64,000 nt of DNA. Origin: Tyto alba (Eukaryota > Chordata > Aves > Strigiformes > Tytonidae). Of this stretch, positions 21,014 through 32,690 are shown piece by piece. The stretch covers positions 13,953,387-14,017,386 of the forward strand of contig NW_024881321.1 of assembly GCF_018691265.1 (NCBI RefSeq), read 5' to 3'. A program made the translations under genes and the position numbers. Position 1 is the stretch's first letter. Each line of letters starts with the position of its first letter. The notes beneath the pieces are model-generated. The model made no database searches. It saw only the letters and a list, made by a program, of their open reading frames with translations, and was not told the origin of the DNA.

Positions 21014-24000
21014 CCCAGACTGGGATTCTTTACTCAGTTATCTTAATTTCATAACAGTTTTAAGTAGCTCTTATGTAATGCTTCACAGAAGAAACTATTG
21101 ATATTTTAATCTCTGGTTTACAGATAAAGAAAATGAAATGTAAACATTTGCCAAGCTCAGGCAACATAGAATGGAATTATAGAAATAAAATTTGGGCATT
21201 AGAAATATTTGTCCAACATAAATCATTACTGTCACTATGATATTTCTATAATGGTTCCAAATTTATCTACCAAAATTTCTCTGTTTAAAAAACAGAAAAA
21301 TGGAAGAGAAGAGCTTCTACTATTTCTTTTAAATTTTAAGTCACAGCATTGAAAAATTTTAAACTATTTCAGTTTTCCTGTGAAACTTCAACATGTCATT
21401 TTGATTTAAACTTACTGCCATTCAATTTAGTGGCAGTATCACAAGCCCCATGGATGTTTTTTTCAAAACCACTCTTCTCTTGGGTATATATGAATGCGAT
21501 GCAACCCTAATTACATACGCAAAAAACCCCAGTGACTATTTCAGTATTGAAATAGATGAATAGGGACATGTAAATGCATCTGTTGATCTGCCTAAAATCC
21601 TCATCCAAATTATACAGTATAACTATGATTCTGGTTTTTAATGATTGGTTTAACAATTATACATTCTATCTGTATAGTAAACTTATCCGTGTTAATAATA
21701 ATTGTCTGGTGGTACTGCCCCATTTTCTGTATTAGAAAGTTTACTGTGACCTCTAGCAATCAATAAGAGAGTAAATTGCATGTTTTCTCTACTGGAGAAT
21801 TTTGGAGTCACTTGGAGAAAGATGATTCAGGCTCAGTGTGTTATTAGAAAACATAAGTTTATTGCCTGTAATTCTTCTATGAAATATTTCCTCAAATACC
21901 AAAACTAATCTTAGTTTTACTTTCCTTCTTCTATCCAGCATTTAGATTCATAAATTGAAATTTCCAAAGGTTATACTAATTAATATCATTACCACAGAGA
22001 TTAAAGGTTAGTTTGAATGAGAAGAATCTAGGACAGGGAGGAAGTTTTAGAGATCTGTTCAAGTTCAGAATAAACTGTAAAAAGAATTGTTGCTCACAGC
22101 TACAGTTTGACGTAGATGTTTCTGTGCAAACAGAAGAGTAATAATTTTGGCCAGTATCACAGCTTGATATATTTTGAATGACTTGGAGAAAAAAAGTCTA
22201 ATTTAAAGATAGGAGAGGGCACAAAAGATGTAACATATTGAATATCAATAAAGAAGCAAACATCCTAAAACTTTCAAACACAGATTCAAAGAAAGCTAAA
22301 GATTTCCTTGCAAGTATGGGATAAGTACCTATTCTTATTTCTGTATACTAAGTCATTAACTAAAAAAAAAAAAAATAATTTTGGCCTGGAGACATATTCT
22401 ATTTTCCTATCATTTCTTTCATTATTATAAAGGTTGGTATTTCACACTGAAATTTTATGCTACTCAGTATGTGTTCATAGCAATGCACATACAGCTTTCC
22501 TTACATTCTTAAACTTGTTCCATTCTTAATGTTCTGATTACATTGGCTTTTGTAATTTCTATATGGTTAACTTTTTCAGAATCTCAAAATTGTTTACAGT
22601 AACTAATATTGCATCTGGCAATGTACTTAATATTCATTTGTTGAATGTAAAATCAACTATTCATGTGACCTTCAGGGTTCAGTTGGTTTTCAACTCGGTG
22701 ACTGACAGTAAGAAGGACTTCCATCTTATTGTCTTCAGATAATTTAGTGTTGCTTAAATGGCAGATGATTCCTGTAACAAGAGAAGTATAGTCCAGAAAA
22801 TGTTCCTGAAAGGTCCTCCATTAAATGTGGAGTTATTTAATTAAATCTTCTAAAGGCTTTAAATGATAAAAATTTATACACTTATTAATAAGCCTAAAAT
22901 CAGTTTTTCATTCAAACTTAGGAGAATGAGAAGTGGCTTGTTGGAAAACAAATGAAGAATATGTATTCTTAACCTATTCTCTCTAAAGTTTGGACAGAGA
23001 AAGGAAAAAAAAAGCAAACAAAAAAAGAAATCAAAGCGATATTAATTTAGAATACATTAAAGGACTTCAAGATTATTTGTATGATTCATGGAAAAGAGAC
23101 CAAGACTTTATTTCTGTATAGGCTTACAGATTTAATGTTATTAATGAAAGTCATTAGTAGTAGTACCAGATACAAAAGGACTTTAAAGGACTTAGGTCAG
23201 CTTATAATATGTGTCTACATTTCCAAAGTTGTCGTAACAAATAGAACTGTTAAACTAAAGCTAACATTTCAACAGATGAGACAAAACATTTAGTGCAGAC
23301 TTAGGGTCTTTGTTAAAATTGAAGATACTCACACAGCTACTTTTTATGGTGCATATACTCTGAATAAATAATAGCTTTCCAGAACTGTCTTTGCATACAA
23401 CTATAAAGAAGAGTCAATAGAAAATATTGCCAAGTTTTTCAGTTGGAAAAAGATCATACATTTTATCACTTCTAATGATATAAAAAACATATTTCTGTTA
23501 TAACAGTCTTTCAGGAACTGAAATAAAATGTTAATGCTCCAGAATATTTTGAAATTTGATTAAAAATTTGATGTTATATTTAAATTTTCAAATTATTTCT
23601 ATAATAGTTAATGTTTTGTGGCTAGTGTTTGTATTGCAGTAGCTTCATGCTTTGGTGGGTCATAAGAGCTGAAATACATGTATAATTTTGTGTTTAAGTG
23701 ATCAAAGGAAGCTTCCAGTCAGATCATACTGAAACATGGTATCTTTTATTCTAGATCAAACTATATCTGTACTGTAAAGAGAATATTTATTTTGGCTTCA
23801 AATAAGAATTAAATCAAATGGCAGTTTGTTGCAGTTACCCACAAAACTGGCATACCTGTGTTTTGATCATATATTCATCATTAAACTAAGAGTATAAATA
23901 CACACATATGAAAACAGCAGGCCTCCTTCATGAATAGCTTTTCAGTTGATTAAAGTGATAGGATTTTATTCTAGTATTTTAGTGGCCAAAGTGATTTAGA

Positions 24001-26102
24001 ATTCTGGTAGCAAGGTAATCTATGGGAAAAGCATGATATAGAAGATGTGCTAGAACATTTACCTATGACTAAAATAATAGAGAAAATGGTCTAGGCACCG
24101 TTCTCTGTCCTTGAGACAGAAAAACACATCATGCCTCTGTCTATTCAACTAAGGGCTCTTATTCACCCACCCTGCCCCACACCTGGGCACAGATATGTGC
24201 TCTAACTTCTGGGAATAGTCCATGGCCTGTTCTAAGCTCTGAATTGTTCTCAGTTGTTCATCTAGAAAGTTACTTGGCCTGATCAAAACTGTGGCAGGGA
24301 TCACTCTAACTATATAAGTACAGATAATCATGTTCCCATGATTATCATAATTAACAGTCCCTAACACAGTTTGACTTATAATTACAAATGTAAAAATTGA
24401 GAATTGTTTAATAAATGGCTTATCTTCTGCTTTCCTTAAGCATTAACTCTTTTTCCAGATTGAATTCCTAAATGTTTCTTCTACCACAATTCCACTTTCT
24501 ATGGAATCCAGAGACATCTTTACAAATGTAAAGATTAAGTTTGATCCCTAAGTCATTGCTGAGCTCCAGAAAGTATATTTTCTATTTAACTTTAACATGT
24601 AGGGTTTTGTTTGGGTACATGACTGCCCAGAGTCAAGAGTTAAACAGAGAGGACAAGGAGGATGACCCTTAATTGTAATTTGAAAAAACCTGGAACTTAT
24701 AATGCTCAAATTCACTGTGGGCAGGAGTAACTTTTCAGCAGATGAACTGGAAATTATACAACTCTCTCAAAATTAATCACTGGAAAGGAAATTTTGTAGG
24801 GAAAGTGGTGAACCACGTACTGCAGGCATTAGTCAACCACTCATTATCAGGACAAAGCCATTGCTGTCCTGAGATCAGCACAGGTTTGTTAGGAGTGATG
24901 TTTCAGTATTAGATTTAAAACTGTATCCAAACTCAACAGCTGGCCTTTCTCTCTATGATAAGATGAACTATCCCCCTATATTTTTGGCTTGTTCAAAATC
25001 TAAATCCAAATGTTATTCTGGATTTTCTCTGATTTCCATATAATCAATTTAGATATCATTACAAGCCAGGATATTCCTATTAAATATGGTCAGTTTCTCT
25101 TCCTTTTCTAAGCTTAAAGCTTCTTGTTTACTCTTTCTAAAAACTGTGGGAGCTCTGATGACTCCCAGTGTATCACAAAACACCCGTATGATTGATAATC
25201 AAGACTAGGTAAGTAACGGAGTGGTACTGTGCACAACTGCAAGACTAACACAGATCAATGGTTGAAAAGAAACATTGTACCAGTATCTGCTTCTGAAAGG
25301 CTATATAGACACATACTTTAAAATCTAAGGTATTATTATACACTGTGAAGTGTAGGAAATTGGCATCAATTGTTTTTTTTTTTTTTTAAATCTTTCCACA
25401 ATCAGCATAATTGTAGTAAGTGGAGACACTTTCACTGCTAATTCTTTATATATTACCTTAAACAAAATGGGTTTGAATGTTATGTGGGGCTGTGACATCA
25501 GAGAACCCCCATACCTGTATTACACAGGGTTATTCACAGAACGTAATCAATTTTCCTCCAAATTTTATCTTCAAGAATTGTTTGCGCTCAAAGACAGTGG
25601 GCAGAAAAAGTTAACAAAGCAGAATTTTTTCTATCACTTTAGATTCATTCACACTGAACAAGATGATGGGTAGGAGAGAATCCAATTCAGAGTCAACCAG
25701 ACAGCCATATACAGTCAGTATTCCAACATTTGCCCACTTAATATCCAGATACTGAATTGCCCAAGAATGTGACTGCAATTTTAATTTTTTGTTGCTTCCT
25801 TCTGGCAGTATTGTTAATGTGTTTTGTATCATTATCAGATGAAATACTCTAAAGTGATAAAAGAAACTGGTTTGCGTGGCATTTACAGTGACATACCCTA
25901 AACTTTTAATTGCTTGAAACTATGTGCTCCTACCTTTCACTTGCTTTATGCTATATACTCTGCCCTTGATACTTCTTTAATAAACTGAATAGTACACCTA
26001 TTATTGCTCTAAACAAAAAAGTGAAAGTCAGTGAGGTGAGGACAGAGCCCCTATAATAAATAAACAAAAATATAAATATAAATAACTAAAATAAAATAAT
26101 TG
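18709..26102. other. AT-rich DNA with almost no recognisable elements
   Basis: No gene, CR1 or LTR could be recognised. T34 lies at 20980-21013. Weakly repeat-like words such as GTAGGTGCCTATGTTTAGAC near 20550 recall very old interspersed repeats, but I cannot name one. Confidence 0.6.
20980..21013. repeat. Poly-T tract (T34)
   Basis: The longest pure homopolymer in the window. On the minus strand it would follow CCCAGTCTGGG. That could be a retroposed tail, but no parent sequence was recognised. Confidence 0.95.
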
Positions 26103-26207
26103 TTTAATTAATCAATAAGAGGAAGAGAAACTTTCTTGTGGGATGAAGCTAATTATTTAATTAATTAATCAATAAGAGGGAGAGAAATTTTCTTGTGGGA
26201 TGAAGCT
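26103..26207. repeat. Tandem duplication, 57-bp period
   Basis: Two near-identical copies of a segment containing AATCAATAAGAGG, then AGAGAAA, then TTCTTGTGGGATGAAGCT, starting about 26103 and 26160. AATAAG falls at 26114 and 26171, a 57-base period. The copies differ at only a few positions (GGAAGAG/GGGAGAG, ACTTTC/ATTTTC), so the duplication is fairly young or constrained. The junction is rich in TTAA. Confidence 0.9.
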
Positions 26208-28127
26208 GGACTCTTTTAGATTATTTTGGTGCAATATATACAACTGGTTGTAACAGAGACAGGAAGGTGGGAAGATGTTAAATACACATTGCTGGAGCCG
26301 GTAACACATTCTCATTGTTTCAGCCTCCTTCTCTTGAGAAATATAATATTGAGGATGTTTGTGGTAACAAGTTCTTCTGTGATTCACCAGGCTGCTTTCT
26401 GGTTACTGAATGAAGGATCCTTTTGTTGCCTGAAGAAAAGTGAATTTCAATTATTACTTCACAACCAGTACTAGATCTGTAACCAGTACAAACATGGGAT
26501 AACTTGCAGCATCACCATCTGTTTTCAGGAAGCCCTACTGCATTGAGACATTGATAACAAATGGCAGAGGCTTCTTGGGTGGGCATAAATACTGGGAAGA
26601 TAGCTCTCTACCATGGACTTAGGGCAGATAATGCAAAGACAGAGAAAATAACTGTAACAATTCTGAACAAGGCTCTTTTTTTAAGAGGGCTGGTGCCTGT
26701 CCTTAGCTGTGAATTTCTTAACTCTGAAACGGAAGAGTTGTGTTTGTTCTCCTTCAGGGCTCATGAATCTTGTATTCTTGACTACACAGTGACAGAGCTT
26801 CAACATGAGGTGAAAAGGGTGTCCCCATTTTCTTTTCTCCTTCTTATTTCCTTTCCTCCTCCCATATGCTTCTGTGGTGATCAGGGCACACTCCTGGGAA
26901 AAAAAAAGTGATTTTAGTCTGAAATCCTTTAGATTAAGGATACTGAACTCAAGTCTCCCAAGTGATTTCTTTAACCAAGAGTCTGTCATACAAAACATGA
27001 GCAATGCCTCCCCTCATCACCTTTCTCTGACAGCTGTGTTTTAAAGGCAAAGCATCTGAAACTGTGTTTTATAAGTGGCTCAGTGTCAGGCATGCTCAAA
27101 GTACAAATTTCAGAACTTCAGTCCTACTACACTGGTCATCTTAAGTAACATGAATTCCATCAGGAGTTAGTTGACAGCTGTGCATCCTCAAGAAGAGACA
27201 AGAGCGGTTCTAGACATATGCAAAAATGGAATTTCAGAAATTAAGAAATTTTTAGGAAATTTAGCTGTTTGCTGAGCATGGGTGTTTTAAATAGCAATTA
27301 ATCCATGAGGTGTGTAAACTCCACCTGCTTTTTTTTAAAGGACCATACATTCTTTTCATTGCATGTGCTTTGTCGGTATGATAGTACCAGAATTACTTCC
27401 ACGATCTGTTATTCTTAGTCTTTTTTTCTGAACTGTTTAACCTTTTTTTTTTTTTTTTTTTTTTTTTTAATTGGAAATATTATGCTACTTTTCCCTTTAC
27501 TCCTGATAAGAATTTTATCGCTTCTTCTGAATCACAGTAGATACAAATTTGATGTAAGTAATGTATCAGTCTGGATCTATCTTTACAAACTTCATAGGCT
27601 GAATTTTTACTGGCTTGTGCCTGAAGACATTAATATCTGGACAAGTTTTATCATTAGTACAATACATCTTCATAAGTGGAAAAATTAAAGAATTAGACTA
27701 TAGATGGCTTATGTTGTTAATCAGGCCTAACTTGCCACTTTTCTTATTTGTCAAAAAATTAAATAACAAAAATGACTGCTAGTATGGTTATAGACCATAA
27801 ATTTTGAGAATTTAACTCTAACAGCTGTTTGGGGGCAATTTTACTCATGATAAAATACATGAGAGAGTAGGTTCAGTTTCTTTCCCCAATTTTTAGTGTA
27901 ATAGGGGAAAACTTGACTCAAGAAGATGTATAAAGTAGAGCTATTAATATCACAGAGTGGTTAAACCTGATTTTCAGAACCCAGTGTTAGAGAAAGTACA
28001 AAAAAGCCCGTATAACTTAAGCTAATCAAAAAAGCAAGGGGCTGATGTAAATAAGTCATTCAGCTTCCCTCTCACTGTAATAATGAATTACCTTTTCATG
28101 TTGGGATGAATTGCTGACTGCAAGTGT

Positions 28128-28237
28128 TGTTTTTATTTTGGTTTGTTTTGTTTTTTTTTTTTTTTTTTGTTTTTTTTTTGTTTTTTTTTGTTGTTGTTGG
28201 TTTTTTTTGTGTTTTTTTGTTTGTTTTTTTTTTTTTT
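28128..28237. repeat. T-rich tract with interspersed G
   Basis: About 110 bases almost entirely T with single G bases, for example GTTGTTGTTGG near 28190. On the minus strand it reads as a long Lys/Gln frame, which is an artefact of composition. Confidence 0.95.
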
Positions 28238-31163
28238 CCAAATGACTACCAGGGCATTTCAGACATCGGTGTCAGACGGAATGTCTAACTTTAGATAAGT
28301 CAATTTAGGTGAGATGAATCTCAGGTTGGTTGACTGAGCAGATAAGAAAAAAATAACAGTATGTGGCTAGAGGTCATTTACAAGATGTCCTGTTACAATT
28401 TTGTGGTTGTGAGTCACAAAATATTATTACATTGATTGATTCACCTGACACAGCTGTTGTGAAAATGAGTTACTCTTTATATAGAGAGAAATAAATCCAA
28501 AAGATACAATTCTACCTTCTCTAGTCCAATACAATTCTGATTGACTATAGTAAGAGATACAACAGCATGAAAGGTGCAGAACTAAACTGTATGTAACTTT
28601 TCTCTTCAATTTACATTATAAGAAGGAAAATCCTTCAGAAGTTTTGGTACAGGAATTTTGTTCTTCTCCTATCTGGTTTCAAAAGTAGCAAAATCAAACA
28701 GAACAAGGACAGAAGTAAACCTTCAACTTTCCCCACATTTTCTTCTCCAAACAAGGCTCGTATATATTGCCTACAAATAAACAGACTTCCAGTAATTGAA
28801 AGATAATTATTTATTTTCCTGTGTTTATATCTGCTTCATTTGCTGAATGCAGGATTTCATAAGCTTTGAAGATTACTAAATACACTTAGTAACTCATTTT
28901 TTACCCATTGAAATGGGGAAAACTGTAACTGTGAACTCAATCTGATCATAAACTTAAGTTGTTTTAGTGATTTTAAGTTATACTTCAGTAGAGTAAAATG
29001 CTCTACACAGCTGATCTATTTTGTTGCAAACTAACAGTGGGGTTTATCCTAGCTAACACAGGTTATCTAAAAATTAAAATGGATTCAGCCCTAGAATAAG
29101 ACACTAAAATTTTTGTATCTAAATGTGAGTTATGTGTAAAAATTCCTATTGGAGTTGATGAATATCTGCATCACAATACAGCTGCTACATAGAGATATGG
29201 TCTCATTTATTTTCCTTGGCTCTTGATGTAGAAGATTGTAAGCCTCCCATCACATCAATCCCTTGGGGGTGTCTTTGACACCCTAGGACATCTCAAATGA
29301 CACTGGACGCTTATGATCAGGCAATGGAATTGAGTCTCTATTCAATGGAGTCTGAAGTACTTTTAAACCTCCTAGAGTGTCATCTTTCTATGATCCAAAG
29401 CCCAGTTTTAATACAACACTATGGAATAGTTTCAGTTCATGCATCTGATAAAATTGCCAAACTATGGGAAAGAGTTGTGACAAAATGACATAGACTAGAA
29501 ACATGAAAGATAAAAAAGGTGAAACTGCAAACAAGGTAAGAGAGAGTGGTTCAAGGATTCTGTAGGAATAAAGGGTGAGAGAAATTTTAAGGGGAAAAAT
29601 AAAAAAAAAAATAGCTTTTTAGTGCTAATAACCTATTGTATAATATTAAGCAACAAATGTTTTATACTTTTAAGTTTTATAATAGCTATATGTGTGATCT
29701 GTATCTAGGTGTAGTACTTCTACCATTATTTGTTGTTGGTTCCCAGTTTCTCCTGTTGAGAGTCTCTTCATTTTTTGCTCCAAATACCTAAGTCCCCCAA
29801 TAAAAGAGCAATATGTTTTTCTATCAAGGTTTTATACTACATAAAATAATTTTTAAAAACCCACAAAGATACAACTGTAAAATATATTCTAATATCCTGC
29901 CCTCTGTCACTAGAAAACAGGATACTCATGGCAGTTATTATTAAATCCATTGCAACAAATTTGTGATGTAAAACTGAAGGAAGCCTGGGTCTTCAGAATG
30001 GTCTTGCACTGATGTATTCTGGACACTTTATTTCCAATGAGTAGACAAGAGTTTTCTTGGGGTATATACATGGGAACAAAGAGACAGTGGAGTGATGGTA
30101 AGATAAAATATATTAAACCGTTTTCAGATGAAGAGGAAAGAAGAGGTTATCTGGGCTTGAATTCCCTCCTCCACTTGTGCCATGGAACTATAAAACATCT
30201 GTACTTAATTTTTCCACACCTGAGCATAGAAAAGGAATTAAAAGAAACCTTTTTAACTTGAGGGATATGGAGAGAAATAGCCATCAGAAATTTAAGCCAA
30301 AGAGTGTGTAAAATTACCTAAAAAATATTCTACCCTCTTTCAAGGCCTATCCTAAATAATTTGAGAACAGAGATGACATTTAAAAGCAGAAGGGAAGGTG
30401 GGCAGGAAGATCAGAGCAGAAAAAATGAATTTCTTGTGCTGCAATATAACACCATCATTTTTCTTAATTATTCTTGACATTTCACCTATTATTCTGTGAG
30501 ATCCCTCAGAGCATAGAGGAGAAAAAATGCCAGTTGCTCTTCAGAATAAAATGTGAAGAGGTACTTGCTGTCGGCTTTTACGGCTGGAGTCTGCCCTCTG
30601 ATACACAGAATCATAGCACCACCTGTCTGTTAAAATTAGCTATTATGTTTGCAAATGTGCAACCCAGGGCAGATATGCAAAATGGTATGCATTGTGTGAA
30701 TTTGTGTTGTAGAAAGCCACTACGGTGAACTTAATTTTATGTTAAAAGAAGAATATTGAAAATATAGTGAAGAAAAGTGATAATTAAGTGCTGAATTAAC
30801 CCTCTAAGAACTTTTACTGAAATTTGTAGACCAAAATAAATACTATGTATTTGTATAGTGCATTTAAATTCTATATATTCTATAAAACTCACGACCAGTA
30901 TTATAGAGTAATATCTATCTATCATAATGAATGAAACATTAATTTCCTCAGCTCCTCTAGGGTACTACTGTAAAACAAGGATTAAGAATTATTCACCAGA
31001 ACCAATATGAAAAGCATGTAGATGCTATGCTAACAAACCTACAGTTTTCATAGAAATATAGAAAACAGTGCAGAAAACTCAGTCGAACAACTAGTGGTAT
31101 AAAATTTTATATTCTTAATAAAGACACTCTCATCAGCCTTATTTCATTGTTCTGTTTGTGTGA

Positions 31164-31225
31164 TTTTTTTTTTTGTTGTTGTTGCTGTTGTTTGTTTTTT
31201 TGTTTTTTTTTTGTTTTTTTTTTTT
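31164..31225. repeat. T-rich tract with GTT units
   Basis: T-rich low-complexity sequence with GTTGTTGTTGCTGTTG in its middle, similar in character to the tract at 28.1 kb. Confidence 0.95.
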
Positions 31226-32356
31226 AATTTCTATACTTCATTGAATCATGAAGTATAGGTGAGAAATAAATTTCTAACTCACAAAATTACACCTATCAAG
31301 ATAACCATTATTAAAAAAAAAACAATAACCAAACCAAAAAATCCTGCTTAATAAGGACTATACAATTAAAAGTATATTATTGGGAATTAATAAGGAGAAG
31401 TCACAGCAAATAATTTCACAAGACAGAATACATATCTGCTAGAAGGCCATCACTCATGTCAGAATGTATTTATCTATTTATTTATGTATTTATTCATTTA
31501 AGGAAATAATGAATTCTTAATGGAAGTACAGGCTCAGAATGAAACTCTATTTTATTCACATGAAACTTCTTGAAAATTTGATAAATTTTGCAGGTAAGCA
31601 GGTCTTCCTTAAATCTTTCCCATCTCTAATGAGATTCATGGATGTAAGATAATGAAACTACATTAACTGAAATCTGTAGAATCTCAGTCCCTTCCTCTCT
31701 ACTAAAAATCATTCTGGGATAGAAAATCTTCCATGTCAATCCACTATGAACGGTCAATTCTCTAGTATTTTTTTAGTCCCTGTTCCTGTAAATTCTGCTC
31801 TTGTCTGCAATAATAGGAATTGTCCTGATCTTCAGTAGTCCTACTGACCAGTGTTAAAATAGAAAAAAAATGCAGTTGTCACTGCCTGCTGGATGTTAAT
31901 ACATTTAAGAAGGCATTCTTGCAAAGCACTTGTTGCATGTAAGGTGATGAATTAATTTGGTAAGAGATGAGTCCCCTTGTGTTCTAGCCAGTGCTCAGAA
32001 ATTAGAGGGGTTAGGGGTGGCTGGATTTATCTCTTAATAGGTATGTCAATTATTGCTGTAACTATAGGCCTCACACCAGATACATGAACAACCCATATGC
32101 TGTAGGTGTGGTTGTATTTGATAGAAGCAGTCAGGTTCACGAACAGTGTGGTTTATCCTTGTTCAACAGCTATGGATTATTTCAGATTGCTTATGATAAA
32201 TGCACAAACTGTAGCTGGATATATAGCACTACACGCAATAACAATTGTAATCACACACTTAATTCCAGGGTAATCACTCAGCGTAGCTGAGGGCACAAAT
32301 CTTACCAAAAGGCGTCCCTTCTGGGATGGGGGCAAGGACCACAAACCCATCGATCT

Positions 32357-32437
32357 GTCCCTCTGATTTGGTGTCAAATTATTGTCCCTCCAAGTTTATG
32401 TTGGATTATTGTCCCTCTGATCTGAATACAAACTCAG
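32357..32437. repeat. 27-bp tandem repeat, three units
   Basis: GTCCCTC begins at 32357, 32384 and 32411, an exact 27-base period. Read on plus, the units give nine-residue blocks CPSDLVSNY, CPSKFMLDY and CPSDLNTNS, so the period preserves a frame. I infer a nucleotide-level duplication, since the surrounding frame is short and has no known domain. Confidence 0.85.
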
Positions 32438-32536
32438 GGGAGTATTTATCTAGATGTGGATGTGTGAGTGGATGGGACTGTGGCAAATCCACTGTTTCTT
32501 CAGTAATGATACAGAACATTCCTTGGTGCAGTGTGC

Positions 32537-32690
32537 TCACAGCTGTTGTGGGAAAAGAGGAAGAACTGGTGATAATGTCCACAGAGTTGTGCAAAACATT
32601 CTTTGAGAAAAGCAGAAGACCAGGAGATAAATCTGTATAGCTGTGTCAAGTATTCATTGAGAAAAGTGGAAGAATGGGACCGTGTGGCCT
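32537..32690. repeat. 54/55-bp tandem repeat, three units
   Basis: The core G(A/G)GAAAAG(A/C/T)(A/G)GAAG recurs at 32550, 32605 and 32659, each preceded by AG(C/T)TGTG-type sequence. The first copy is the most diverged. The spacing of 54-55 bases is twice the 27-base period of the neighbouring array, which may be coincidence. Confidence 0.75.

Larger units (their letters stand above)
26208..32089. other. AT-rich non-coding DNA with T-rich tracts
   Basis: No gene or mobile element could be supported. It contains T26 at 27443-27468, a T-rich tract with interspersed G at 28128-28237, a similar one at 31164-31225, and a TTTA-type microsatellite near 31466-31500. The 116-codon frame at 26561-26911 has no recognisable domain and is not called. 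Confidence 0.6.

Noticed and set aside
26561..26911. 116-codon plus-strand frame
   Set aside because: The product has no domain or signal I recognise, and a 107-codon minus frame overlaps it.
28056..28241. Lys/Gln-rich 61-codon minus frame
   Set aside because: Pure artefact of the T-rich tract at 28128-28237.
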